From the NCBI RefSeq assembly GCF_025787225.1, contig NZ_CP090958.1, forward strand, positions 3,644,550 through 3,708,549: a stretch of DNA of 64,000 bases, in the 5' to 3' direction. Position 1 is the first letter of the stretch. Every line of letters starts with the position of its first letter. The stretch is from Saxibacter everestensis. GTDB lineage: Bacteria; Actinomycetota; Actinomycetes; Actinomycetales; Brevibacteriaceae. A program made the position numbers and the translations under genes. Shown here piece after piece: positions 42,716 to 51,657 of this stretch. The notes under the pieces are model-generated. The model did no database searches and was not told where the DNA came from. It worked only from the letters and a program-made list of their open reading frames with translations.

Positions 42716-42896
42716 TACAGGTTTAGGGGCCGTCAACCGCGATTCGTATCTGGTGCCCACTGTTGCACTACCTAAAATGGGAAGCAGTATTCGCCGATGT
42801 CGGCTCGATTATGCCCGCCGGCATCCGGAACTATGGCAGCCAGCTCGGCCTGGTTCGCGCGGACTCTGAGCCCGGACAGCCGGATAGGATGCGGAA

Positions 42897-44369
42897 ATGA
42901 CCGATGCCTCGAAGACGATTCTGGTAACCGGGCCGACGGGTTACATTGGCGGCCGCCTGGTGCCTCGGCTTTTGGACCGGGGACACCGCGTCCGGGTTCT
43001 CGCCCGCTCACCGCAGAAATTGCGGGATGTGCCCTGGGCCGACCAGGTGGAAATTGTTGAAGGCGACCTTTCCGATCAGGAGTCGATCGCGTCGGCCTGT
43101 CGGGACATTGAGGTTCTCTACTACCTCGTGCACTCGATGAGCGGCGGGAAGAAAGACTTCATGTCTGAGGAGGCTGCCTCCGCCCGGCGGGTGGCAAACG
43201 CCGCGAGACAGCAGGGGGTCCGGCGGATCGTCTATCTCGGCGGACTGCACCCGGAAGGTGAGCTGTCCAACCATCTGCGCTCCCGCCGCGAAGTAGGCGA
43301 AATTCTGCTCGAATCCGGCATTCCCACAATTGCCTTGCAGGCCGGAGTGGTAATCGGATCGGGTTCGGCGTCGTTTGAGATGATCCGGCACCTGTCTGAC
43401 CGGCTTCCCGTGATGACGGCTCCTCGCTGGGTGCGGAACAGGATCCAGCCGATTGCCGTTCGCGACGTGTTGTATTACCTGACGGCTGCCGCTGAGGTGC
43501 CGGGCGACATCAACCGGACGTTCGACATCGGTGGTCCCGATGTCCTGCAGTACGGGGAGATGATGAACAGCTACGCCGCGGTTGCGGGTTTGCCCCGGCG
43601 GCGAATTCTGGTGGTGCCAGTTCTGACGCCGCATCTGGCTGCGCTTTGGGTAAATCTGATCTCGCCGATTCCCAGGTCGCTGGCGATTCCGCTGGTCGAA
43701 TCGCTGCAGTACGACGCGGTAACGAAAGAATCAGATATCCGGTCGATTATTCCGGAGCCCACCGCCGGATTGACCTCGTACCGCGACGCTGTTCGGCTTG
43801 CCCTGGTGAAGCTTCGCGAGGGCCAGGTTGAAACCAATTGGTCCGGCGCGTCCATCACCGGTGCTCCGTCCGATCCCTTGCCCAGCGATCCGGACTGGTC
43901 TGGACATAACGTGATGACCGACGTGCGGAGCAAGCGCACGACCAGTTCGCGGGAAGCGCTATGGCGCGTCATCGAGGGGATCGGCGGCGAGAACGGCTGG
44001 TATTCGCTGCCGCTGGCCTGGACGGTTCGGGGCTGGCTGGACAAGCTCGGCGGAGGAGTGGGTCTTCGACGTGGCCGCCGCAGTCCCGAACGGCTCAACG
44101 CCGGTGAAGCGCTTGATTTTTGGCGGGTCGAAGAGATCGAACGGCAGCAGTTCCTGCGCCTCCGGGCCGAGATGAAGTTACCTGGCCGCGCATGGCTTGA
44201 GATGAAGATCGATGAAGATGACGATGGACTGGTTTACCGGCAGCGCGCCGTGTTCTTTCCGCGCGGATTGGCCGGCCAGATCTACTGGTACGCGATTCTG
44301 CCGTTCCACGGCGTGATCTTCAAGGGCATGGCCACGAAGATCACCGCGACGGCAGAGGCCAGCAGATAG
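42897..44369 (+). CDS. NAD(P)-binding SDR-like protein fused to DUF2867
   Basis: A protein of 490 residues. The N-terminal half is an extended atypical SDR: ILVTGPTGYIGGRLVPRLLDRGHRVRVLAR (nucleotide binding), EVLYYLVHSMSGG and IVYLGGLHPEG. The C-terminal 180 residues form a DUF2867 domain (GENGWYSLPLAWTVRGWLDKLGGGVGLRRGR, ending YAILPFHGVIFKGMATKI). In this common actinobacterial fusion the substrate is unknown; a lipid or electron-transfer role is only a guess. It is monocistronic with no clear ribosome site before the ATG. Confidence 0.85.
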   Translation: MTDASKTILVTGPTGYIGGRLVPRLLDRGHRVRVLARSPQKLRDVPWADQVEIVEGDLSDQESIASACRDIEVLYYLVHSMSGGKKDFMSEEAASARRVANAARQQGVRRIVYLGGLHPEGELSNHLRSRREVGEILLESGIPTIALQAGVVIGSGSASFEMIRHLSDRLPVMTAPRWVRNRIQPIAVRDVLYYLTAAAEVPGDINRTFDIGGPDVLQYGEMMNSYAAVAGLPRRRILVVPVLTPHLAALWVNLISPIPRSLAIPLVESLQYDAVTKESDIRSIIPEPTAGLTSYRDAVRLALVKLREGQVETNWSGASITGAPSDPLPSDPDWSGHNVMTDVRSKRTTSSREALWRVIEGIGGENGWYSLPLAWTVRGWLDKLGGGVGLRRGRRSPERLNAGEALDFWRVEEIERQQFLRLRAEMKLPGRAWLEMKIDEDDDGLVYRQRAVFFPRGLAGQIYWYAILPFHGVIFKGMATKITATAEASR

Positions 44370-44534
44370 CGCCGGATCAGGCCTGGCTGTCCTGCTCAAC
44401 GATTGAGCCTAGGATCCGTCGGCGGTTGTGTTCTGCCATAGATCGGGATCGTACCTACGACCGGCGGCTATGCTCAACCAAAGACTCAACTCGACGGAGC
44501 CCATTGGTAACTGGGGCGACGGCGTCCGAGAGGA

Positions 44535-45314
44535 ATGAGTCCCGTGAAGGGGGTATTCGTGCGCCAAGGTCGGCGATCGGAATTCCGGGAGATTGTTCTC
44601 GACGATTCAACTGTTGCGCACGTGCATTGTTCCGGGACCGGAACTGACACGTATGTACTGGTGCATGGGATTGGCGCCTCGTCCCGGTACTTTCGGCCAC
44701 TAGCGGAAGAACTGTCGCGGGTTGGAACGGTATTCGCGATCGATTTGCCCGGCTTCGCCCGTACTCCCAAGCCAGCCCGCTCCTTGTCGATCCCGGAGTA
44801 TGCGGAGATAACCTGGCGGTGTCTCGACGAACTGTCGGTGGTTCGGCCAATACTGGTCGGGCATTCGATGGGCGCCCAGATTGTGGTCGAGATGGCCAGA
44901 CTGCGCGCTGCGGCGCGCGGCGTCGTTCTGCTCGGACCCACGGTCAACCGTGTGGAGCGGGCGGCTTTGCCTCAAACTGCCCGGTTAGCTCAGGACACCC
45001 TGAAGGAGCCGGCGAAGATTAACGCGATCGTGTTCTCTGATTACCTTTTCCGCTGTGGGCTGGTGTGGTACATCAGGACACTTCCCCACATGTTGCGCCA
45101 TAGGATCGACGAAGCGATTCGTGAGGTGCGGGTGCCAACCGTAATTGTTCGGGGCATAGCTGATCCGATAGCTCCGCGGAGCTGGGTAGACGAACTCGCG
45201 GCGCAGTGTCCGGTGGCGGAAGTAGCCGAAATTGCAGGCGAGCGTCACGTTCTGATGTACAGAAGCGCGCCCGAGGTGGCACTGCTATGCCGGAAACTGG
45301 CCGCAGCGGTATGA
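44535..45314 (+). CDS. Alpha/beta hydrolase 1
   Basis: A protein of 259 residues with the alpha/beta-hydrolase core: VLVHGIGASSRYFRPLAEELS (oxyanion HG motif), GHSMGAQIV (nucleophilic Ser) and IVRGIADPIAPRSWVDEL (Asp), then GERHVLM (His). The substrate is unknown. The last 4 bases overlap the start of a second hydrolase. GTCCCG-GAGAGG-like sequence precedes the start; an ATG is at 44535. Confidence 0.85.
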   Translation: MSPVKGVFVRQGRRSEFREIVLDDSTVAHVHCSGTGTDTYVLVHGIGASSRYFRPLAEELSRVGTVFAIDLPGFARTPKPARSLSIPEYAEITWRCLDELSVVRPILVGHSMGAQIVVEMARLRAAARGVVLLGPTVNRVERAALPQTARLAQDTLKEPAKINAIVFSDYLFRCGLVWYIRTLPHMLRHRIDEAIREVRVPTVIVRGIADPIAPRSWVDELAAQCPVAEVAEIAGERHVLMYRSAPEVALLCRKLAAAV

Positions 45315-45982
45315 AGTACCTGGAATACGGAGCCGCCTGGATTCTGGATTACGTCTACATCGCGTTCTGGCAGGTTCACGGGTTTCTTTTTCCGGCCAGC
45401 AGCGAAGAATTGACCCGAGGGACTGATCACACTGCCGCTCCGGTGGTGCTGATTCCGGGGGTGTATGAGACCTGGCAGTTCATGCGGCCGGTGGCCGACC
45501 GGCTGCATGAACTGGGGCACCCGATCTTTGTCGTTGAGAGTCTGGGATACAACCGCGGAACCATACCCGCTATGGCCGAGCTGACTGCCGGCTTCCTCCT
45601 CGAACGCGACTTGCGAAATGTCGTTATCGTCGCCCACAGCAAGGGCGGCCTGATCGGCAAACGTGTGATGAGTTCCTCGGCACAAGCAGACCGGGTCAGT
45701 TCGATGATTGCGATTAATACCCCGTTTTCGGGCTCGGTGTACGCGCGATTTGCACCGGGACAGAGCATTCGGGCTTTCTCTCCGCATAATGCAATTCTGT
45801 TGAAGCTCGCGGAAAACCTTGAAGTCAATGAGCGGATCACGTCCATCTACAGCAGCTTCGACCCGCATATTCCGGGTGGTAGCTTCCTGCAGTCAGCAAC
45901 CAACGTCGAACTGGACACGATGGGGCATTTGAAAATCATCGGCGATGCCAGGCTGCTCGACGCAATCGAGCAGGCGCTATAG
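45311..45982 (+). CDS. Alpha/beta hydrolase 2, lipase-like
   Basis: A protein of 223 residues from ATG 45311, overlapping the first hydrolase stop. An N-terminal hydrophobic stretch (AAWILDYVYIAFWQVHGFLF) may anchor it to the membrane. The core has VLIPGVYETWQFMRPVADRL and AHSKGGLIGKRV (nucleophile Ser) and ends with VELDTMGHLKII (His). The glycine-rich nucleophile elbow and loop text resemble triacylglycerol-lipase/esterase families. Coupling to hydrolase 1 suggests that they act on related lipids or esters. Confidence 0.82.
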   Translation: MKYLEYGAAWILDYVYIAFWQVHGFLFPASSEELTRGTDHTAAPVVLIPGVYETWQFMRPVADRLHELGHPIFVVESLGYNRGTIPAMAELTAGFLLERDLRNVVIVAHSKGGLIGKRVMSSSAQADRVSSMIAINTPFSGSVYARFAPGQSIRAFSPHNAILLKLAENLEVNERITSIYSSFDPHIPGGSFLQSATNVELDTMGHLKIIGDARLLDAIEQAL

Positions 45983-45995
45983 CCTGACGCGGTTC

Positions 45996-47702
45996 TCAGT
46001 CAGCTGGCATTGCCGTGGCTCGATCCGAAGCCGTGGCCCGATCCATTGCCGTGGCCCGCTCGAAGACCTTCCTGCCGGCAAACCATGTCTGCTCTGCCCG
46101 GAGGCTGGCGACTGAGCTGATGTCGATGTCGAACGGATTTCGGTCGAGCACGACGAAGTCGGCGGATTTACCTGAGCTGAGCGAGCCGGTGATCTCACCG
46201 AGGCCCATCGCCTCGGCGGCATTGATCGTGAACACGGCGATCGCTTCCTCAAGGGTAATGGCCTGTTCCGGCCAGAGCTGGCCGGGGAACTGACCCGTGG
46301 GGTCCATCCGGGTGACCAGGCCCTGGATGCCTTCCCACGCATTCGGCGATTCACTCACCGGCCAATCGGAACCGCCGGCCACGAGCGCGCCGGAATCCAG
46401 CAGATCGCGGTTGGGCTGCAGCTTCGAGGCGATTCCGGCGGGAAGTGCGGTGGCGATGGCCTGCGGGATGACCCCCGGCACCCAGAGGAAGGGTGAGATG
46501 TCGGCGCTCACGCTGAGAGCGGCGAACCGGGGAACATCGTCTTCGTGCACGAACTGGCCGTGCGCTATCTGGTATCGCGCAGCGGTGAAGCCTTCCTGGC
46601 GGATGACCTCGACGGCGTCGAGCACCATCCGCGCCGACGCGTCGCCAGTGCAGTGGATCTTCGCCGACAGGCCTTGTTCCGCCGTTCGGCGCAACCAGTC
46701 CAGCAGCTGGTCGGCCGGCATCGTCGTCTCGCCGCAAAAGTGCGCTCCGTGGGCGTCGTCGGGAAGATACGGTTCGAGGAATGCGCCCGTTCTGGCCGGC
46801 GGCACGCCATCGAGGAATATCTTGACGAAATCCGGCCGGTGGTGAATGCTTCGGAAGTTATTGGCCTGCGCCAACAAGGCATCACCGGTCGGCTGGAAGC
46901 CGAAGATCTGGTCGTTGACCAGCATCGAGCTGACCACCCAGGCATTCAATTCACCTGCGGTGTCCAGTGACTTCAGCGCGCCTAGGATATCGACGGAGAC
47001 GGCGGCATCCTGGATAGCGGTGATGCCGTAGCTACTCAGGATTTCGATTCCGCGGTGCGAAGCCAGTCGATGCTGCTCGGCGGTCAGCGCTGCGCTGGCG
47101 GCTTTCGCCTGCTCGACCGGGATGCCTGCCGCTTCGAGCAGTACCCCGGTCGGTCGGCCGGTGACGCCGTCGAGGACGACGATGCCACCCTCGCCGGGAT
47201 CGCTCTCCGCGGTGATTCCGGCAAGTTCGAGGGCGCGGGTGCTGACCCAGCGGTTGTGATGGCTGTCATCGCTCAGCATCACGGGGCGTCCTCCGGCCGC
47301 CTGGTCGAGGCCATGCCTGGCCTGTTCTGTGCTTAGCTCCTCCATCAGGGTGCTGCCCCAGCTGCCGCCCGTGACCCAGGCGTCTTCAGGTAGTTTCGCC
47401 GCGTGCTTTTCAACGGCCTGCAGAATCTCCTGGTACCCGGCATTGGCTGAGAACCCAAGTTCGAACAGATCGGCTTTGCCCGCCACCGCGTGATGGTTAT
47501 GGACATCGATCAGGCCCGGCATCACGAACGCTCCGTCAAGGACGTGCTCGATGGTCCCAGGCCCGCGGAACGCAGCCACGTCCGTTTCGCTTCCCACGGC
47601 CAGTAGCCGGCCGTCCCGCACCGCCAGTGCCTCAGCCCACGGTGAAGCGGCGTCCACGGTGTAGATGCGGGCGTTAGTGATGATTAAGTCGGCGGTGGCC
47701 AT
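45996..47702 (-). CDS. YtcJ-like metal-dependent amidohydrolase
   Basis: A protein of 568 residues of the amidohydrolase superfamily, YtcJ/N-substituted formamide deformylase group. Zinc ligands are visible in VMPGLIDVHNHHAV (HxH), a carboxylated-Lys or equivalent region, and CTGDASARMVLDAVE, with QIAHGQFV (His) and GSDWPVSESPNAW (Asp). Family members hydrolyse formamides, imides or related C-N bonds. The last 18 residues are RATAMD-like repeats encoded by three 18-base tandem units. It precedes the MoaF and MFS genes in one direction and may supply amine to the amine oxidase. Confidence 0.85.
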   Translation of the reverse strand: MATADLIITNARIYTVDAASPWAEALAVRDGRLLAVGSETDVAAFRGPGTIEHVLDGAFVMPGLIDVHNHHAVAGKADLFELGFSANAGYQEILQAVEKHAAKLPEDAWVTGGSWGSTLMEELSTEQARHGLDQAAGGRPVMLSDDSHHNRWVSTRALELAGITAESDPGEGGIVVLDGVTGRPTGVLLEAAGIPVEQAKAASAALTAEQHRLASHRGIEILSSYGITAIQDAAVSVDILGALKSLDTAGELNAWVVSSMLVNDQIFGFQPTGDALLAQANNFRSIHHRPDFVKIFLDGVPPARTGAFLEPYLPDDAHGAHFCGETTMPADQLLDWLRRTAEQGLSAKIHCTGDASARMVLDAVEVIRQEGFTAARYQIAHGQFVHEDDVPRFAALSVSADISPFLWVPGVIPQAIATALPAGIASKLQPNRDLLDSGALVAGGSDWPVSESPNAWEGIQGLVTRMDPTGQFPGQLWPEQAITLEEAIAVFTINAAEAMGLGEITGSLSSGKSADFVVLDRNPFDIDISSVASLRAEQTWFAGRKVFERATAMDRATASDRATAMPAD

Positions 47703-47739
47703 TGCTGCTCCGGAAGTTTTAGTCGAGATCGGGCGTCGT

Positions 47740-48570
47740 CTAGGACGCCGGGTCGTAGCGGTCAGGGTGCACAGTCGTCGAGATCAGACGCCCGAACGCT
47801 CCGAAGGTGAAGTGCACCGGCGTTTCCCCTGTTTCATCCAGGCCGAACAGCACGCCATGCGAGCGGATCGACCGGGCGTTCCGGTGGTCGGCGATCGTCA
47901 CCGATCCACAGGGGATGACCTTCTCCCGCCAGGCGAAGACATAGATGCCTGGCCGAATCTGGTAGACCGTGTTTTCATCGGTGTCGGCCAGGCCGCGTTC
48001 CGGACCCGCCAGGCATTGCCAGGTGTACCACTGCGGGCTGAGGTAGACGTGCTCGTAGGCGTGCTCGGAGCTGTACACCCAGAGCACCCGACGACCGATC
48101 AGGTCGGTCGTCGGCGTCGGTTCCGCGCCGCCGGTCTCGACGCCGGATATCAGTGCCGGCACGAACTTCTGCTGCACCGCAGTCTGGCCTGCCGATGCCT
48201 CGCCGATAATGCTGAGTATCGAAAGCGCTCGTCCGTTGTCCAGATCGAGCACGAGCGACACAGCTTCACGCGGCAAATGCGTGTGGTGGAACTGGACGTA
48301 GTAGAGGCCGGAATCGACCAGGATGGCTTCGTAGGAATCAGTGCCTTCCGATGCCTCGGTGGGGTCGCCGGTACCAGGCCGGTATTCCCAGGCGACAGTG
48401 TCTTCGGCGAAGTGGTGCGTTATCGAGGTGCCCCGCTCGTCGATCAGCGTCACCTCAGCTCCGGCCAGGTCGGGGCTGAGATCCGACTTGTTGGCGTCGA
48501 ATCCGGGTGCGAGGCCGTCTAGCGGAAGCCAGTTCGAAGTGTCCGATAGGTTGACCGTGGTGTCGGTCAT
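47740..48570 (-). CDS. moaF: MoaF-domain protein
   Basis: A protein of 276 residues with the MoaF family text at its C-terminal half: RRVLWVYSSEHAYEHVYLSP, WYTWQCLAGPERGLADT and YQIRPGIYVFAWREKVIPCGSV. MoaF proteins are encoded with the monoamine oxidase TynA in Klebsiella (moa regulon) and their name from molybdopterin is misleading. They look like lipocalin-type beta barrels; function is not established. The gene overlaps the MFS transporter by 4 bases (moaF is downstream). Its presence beside a copper amine oxidase strongly links the locus to amine catabolism. Confidence 0.88.
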   Translation of the reverse strand: MTDTTVNLSDTSNWLPLDGLAPGFDANKSDLSPDLAGAEVTLIDERGTSITHHFAEDTVAWEYRPGTGDPTEASEGTDSYEAILVDSGLYYVQFHHTHLPREAVSLVLDLDNGRALSILSIIGEASAGQTAVQQKFVPALISGVETGGAEPTPTTDLIGRRVLWVYSSEHAYEHVYLSPQWYTWQCLAGPERGLADTDENTVYQIRPGIYVFAWREKVIPCGSVTIADHRNARSIRSHGVLFGLDETGETPVHFTFGAFGRLISTTVHPDRYDPAS

Positions 48571-49778
48571 TTTCTAACTCCTTCAGTGGTTTTGGATTGT
48601 CTTTTCTGGATCGCCAGGACGCAGATGGCAGAGAACGCGATACCGCCGACGCCGAGCGTGAGCATGCCGGCGAAACTGCCGCCCATTCGTTCGATCAGTA
48701 CGCCGCTCACGGCAGGACCGATGGCGAAACCGGTACCGATCATCAGGTTGGTTGTGTTCATCATCTGGCCGCCCTGGTCGAGGTCGGCGATGCTGGACAG
48801 GATGAACGGGAGGATGAATGTCCAGGTGAACTTGAAGATGATCGCGGCCACCGCGAATCTGACCACGCCGGGTCCGCCGAAAAGCAGCAGAATGCTGACC
48901 GCCATGAACACATAGCCCACGGCGAGAAGCCAGGCCCGATTACCTCGGCTGCCGATAATCGTGGCAGTCACCGCCGACGCGATCCCCGCCACGGTGGCCA
49001 CCGAGAGAATCCTGCTGCTGGTATCCGGTGCCAGCCCCGCGCCGGTTGCGATACCGACCATGAAGGACCAGGTTCCACTCAGCGCGATGTAGAACAGCAG
49101 CACCCCGAGCAGGCCAAGGGCGATCCGCCCCACCGGCAACCGGGATCGATCCGGACGGGGCAGGGCAGCGGACGCGGCCGTTCGCAGGAACTCCGTGCCC
49201 GGGATCAGGCGTGCCACCGGAAGCGACAGCAGCGCCAGAACGGCAAGCCCCCAGTAGACCGCGCTCACTCCGTGGTTGACGAAGATCGGTGGGATGATGG
49301 CCAGCACGAGCGCGCCCATAGCGAGCTGGCTGACCACGAAGATGCCGAATGCGCGGTTGCGATTACCGGTCCTGCCGCTGATCGAGAGGATGATGACGAT
49401 GATCGAACCGGCGGCCAGCGACGTGATCAGCCGGACGCCGAGCAGCTGCGGATACGACGTCACCAGGCCGGAGACCACGTTCCCGATGATGAAGATGCCG
49501 GTGAAGACAAAGGTTGCGATCCGCAGGTTGAGCCGGGGGAGCCACAGGTAGGCCGGGATCGTCGCGAGGCTGAACGAGCCGAGTTCGACCGAGAACAGGA
49601 AACCGACCTGGCCCGGAGTCAGCGAGAACTGCTCCGAGAGCTGCCCGGCAATCACCGGAGCTATCAGCAGCACGGTGTTCAGAACCGCGCTGAAAACGGC
49701 GATGTAAACGTAAATTCCGCGATCCCGGGAGCGGCTGGTAGCGCCTGCCGCAAGTTCAGGAGTCTGGGTGGTGTTCAT
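48567..49778 (-). CDS. MFS transporter
   Basis: A protein of 403 residues with twelve predicted membrane segments. The loop after segment 2 (AYLWLPRLNLRIATFVFTG) and the repeat in the second half (IGSRGNRAWLL) match the major facilitator layout. It is first in the minus-strand unit MFS-moaF-amidohydrolase, and its substrate is likely an amine, amide or aromatic acid of the same pathway. It is divergent from the SDR gene at 50018; a pair of 21-base direct repeats lies in between. Confidence 0.85.
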   Translation of the reverse strand: MNTTQTPELAAGATSRSRDRGIYVYIAVFSAVLNTVLLIAPVIAGQLSEQFSLTPGQVGFLFSVELGSFSLATIPAYLWLPRLNLRIATFVFTGIFIIGNVVSGLVTSYPQLLGVRLITSLAAGSIIVIILSISGRTGNRNRAFGIFVVSQLAMGALVLAIIPPIFVNHGVSAVYWGLAVLALLSLPVARLIPGTEFLRTAASAALPRPDRSRLPVGRIALGLLGVLLFYIALSGTWSFMVGIATGAGLAPDTSSRILSVATVAGIASAVTATIIGSRGNRAWLLAVGYVFMAVSILLLFGGPGVVRFAVAAIIFKFTWTFILPFILSSIADLDQGGQMMNTTNLMIGTGFAIGPAVSGVLIERMGGSFAGMLTLGVGGIAFSAICVLAIQKRQSKTTEGVRK

Positions 49779-49798
49779 CGGTTCCCCTTGGGTATTGG

Positions 49799-49840
49799 GT
49801 CGCTCGTTAGTTGGAAGACGTCGCTCGTTGGCTGGAAGAC
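49799..49840. repeat. Two 21-base direct repeats in the divergent promoter region
   Basis: GTCGCTCGTTAGTTGGAAGAC is followed immediately by GTCGCTCGTTGGCTGGAAGAC, 19 of 21 bases identical. AraC-type regulators bind direct repeats on the same DNA face, about 21 bases apart, and an AraC regulator is encoded at 53303. The repeat lies 20 bases upstream of the MFS start. An operator role is plausible but not shown. The remaining gap to 50017 shows no gene. Confidence 0.55.
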
Positions 49841-50017
49841 CTTCTGGAAGAACGCAGTGGAATGTGCCGGTGCTTAGGTTTGAGTATGTGCGGAGGCTGC
49901 CCGGTCAGTCTCTGCTTTGCCCGGGTTCGTGCTCGGTTTGTCAATGGCTGTTCGCTGGCCGGCAACCTGCCTTCCGCCGACGGTGACAGCATTGATGAAA
50001 AGACGGAAGGGTGCCTG

Positions 50018-50779
50018 GTGGAACTTGGTCTGGCAGGGAAGGCAGCGCTGATCACCGGCGCAGTTTCTGGCATCGGACGCGCCTGCGCCTACGCCCTGGC
50101 CGGCGAAGGAGTGCGGCTCGGCCTGATCGATCGTGACGAGGACGCCGGTCGTCTGCTCGAGTCGGAGCTCGGGGCTTGCGTTCCGACGCGTTTCGTGGCG
50201 GCCGATGTCACCGACGAGGTTGCCTTCTCCGCCGCAATCGGGGAGATCGCCACCGGATTCGGCGGTCTGGACGCGGCGGTCGGCTGCGCGGGTGTGTCGG
50301 GACAGTTCGGGCGGGACGTCGACGATGTCTCCGCCGCGGAGTTCAACCAGGTGCTGCACGTCAATCTGACCGGGCAATTCATCCTGGCCCGGGAAAGCGC
50401 CCGCCATCTGCGCTTCTCGGGGTCGCCATCGCTGGTCTTCCTCGGCTCCGACTCAAGCTTCGTGGCAGCGCCGCGAATGCTCGCCTACAACGCCTCGAAA
50501 GGCGGCCTGCTGCAGCTGACCCGTGCGCTCGCCGTCGACCTGGCCGGCGACGGGATCCGGGTCAACTGCGTATGTCCATCAATAGTGGACACCCCTTTGG
50601 CCCGCGATGACCTGATGATTTCCAGCGAGGAATTGCGCCGACAGGACTATCCGGTGCAAAGCCCTGAACAGGTCGCGAATCACGTGCTGTACCTGGTGTC
50701 TCCGGCGTCCTACCCGGTCAACGGCACCAGCCTGGTGTCAGACTTCGGCTACCTGGCTCGATCGTCCTTCCCAGCCTAG
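50018..50779 (+). CDS. Short-chain dehydrogenase/reductase 1
   Basis: A protein of 253 residues from GTG 50018 with GGAAGG upstream; a longer frame to 49811 is unlikely. Classic SDR: AALITGAVSGIGRACAYALAGEG (Rossmann glycines), VGCAGVSG, the YNASKGGLLQL catalytic Tyr and Lys, and IRVNCVCPSIVDTPLA. It oxidises or reduces an alcohol/ketone with NAD(P)(H). It is part of the plus-strand side of the amine locus. The substrate is unknown. Confidence 0.88.
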   Translation: MELGLAGKAALITGAVSGIGRACAYALAGEGVRLGLIDRDEDAGRLLESELGACVPTRFVAADVTDEVAFSAAIGEIATGFGGLDAAVGCAGVSGQFGRDVDDVSAAEFNQVLHVNLTGQFILARESARHLRFSGSPSLVFLGSDSSFVAAPRMLAYNASKGGLLQLTRALAVDLAGDGIRVNCVCPSIVDTPLARDDLMISSEELRRQDYPVQSPEQVANHVLYLVSPASYPVNGTSLVSDFGYLARSSFPA

Positions 50780-50828
50780 AGAACACGTCCTGCCTAGAGA
50801 ACCCTTCTCCCGATAGAACGCCTTCCCG
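50775..50828 (+). repeat. Degenerate 18-base tandem repeat at the SDR1 stop
   Basis: CCTAGAGAACACGTCCTG, CCTAGAGAACCCTTCTCC and CGATAGAACGCCTTCCCG follow each other. The first copy contains the stop codon of SDR1. It fills most of the 79-base gap to SDR2. Confidence 0.5.
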
Positions 50829-50858
50829 CCAAAAAGCCGCCCAGAGAAAGCAGCAATC

Positions 50859-51644
50859 GTGAACAGTCCCAGCTCATCCCTTCAGGGCAAGGTAGTCGTG
50901 ATCACCGGCGGAGGCACGGGAATCGGTGCCGCTGCTGCCCGTCGATTCGCCTCCGAGGGCGCCAAGGTGGCACTGATCGGACGTCGCCGCGGGCCGATCG
51001 ATGCAGTCGCGGCCGAGACGGGTGGCCTTGCGGTGGTTGCCGACGCGAGCAATGCCGTCCAGGCCAGGCAGGCGATCGCCGATATCGTGGCCCGCCTCGG
51101 CCGGATTGACGTGCTGGTGGCGAATGCGGGCGGGCATGGCCAGTCTGCCGTTTTGGATACCGACGACGCCTCCTGGGAGACCAGCATCCGGAACAACGTC
51201 ACCAGCGCCTTCGTGATCGCCAGGGAGTCCCTGACCCAGCTGATCGAATCGCACGGCCAGGTCGTGGTGGTTTCCTCGTTGGCCGGTCTCTTCGCCGGCC
51301 CGAACGTCGCCGGGTACACGGTTGGTAAGCACGCCTTGATTGGGTTGACCCGTTCGTTGGCCAGGGATTACGGCAGACATGGGGTGCGGGTCAACGCTAT
51401 TTGCCCGGGCTGGGTGCGAACGCCGATGGCGGACGAGGAGATGGCCCAGGCAGGCTTTGATTCCATCGAGCAGGGGTATTCGCTGGTCACGAAGGACGTT
51501 CCGCTCGGCCGCCCGGCCGACCCGGAAGAGATAGCCGCGGTCGTCAGGTTCCTCGGCTCGGCGGAATCTTCGTATATTACGGGCGCCGTGATCGTGGCGG
51601 ACGGCGGAGCACACATCGTGGACCTGCCGACCATCGCACTGTGA
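50859..51644 (+). CDS. Short-chain dehydrogenase/reductase 2
   Basis: A protein of 261 residues from GTG 50859. SDR motifs: VVVITGGGTGIGAAAARRFASEG, VANAGG, the catalytic YTVGKHALIGL and VRVNAICPGWVRTPM. It likely uses NAD(H). It follows SDR1 by 79 bases, in a probable two-gene unit. The pair may handle hydroxy or keto intermediates of the amine substrate; no specific reaction can be named. Confidence 0.88.
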   Translation: MNSPSSSLQGKVVVITGGGTGIGAAAARRFASEGAKVALIGRRRGPIDAVAAETGGLAVVADASNAVQARQAIADIVARLGRIDVLVANAGGHGQSAVLDTDDASWETSIRNNVTSAFVIARESLTQLIESHGQVVVVSSLAGLFAGPNVAGYTVGKHALIGLTRSLARDYGRHGVRVNAICPGWVRTPMADEEMAQAGFDSIEQGYSLVTKDVPLGRPADPEEIAAVVRFLGSAESSYITGAVIVADGGAHIVDLPTIAL

Positions 51645-51657
51645 TTGCGGCGGGCGC

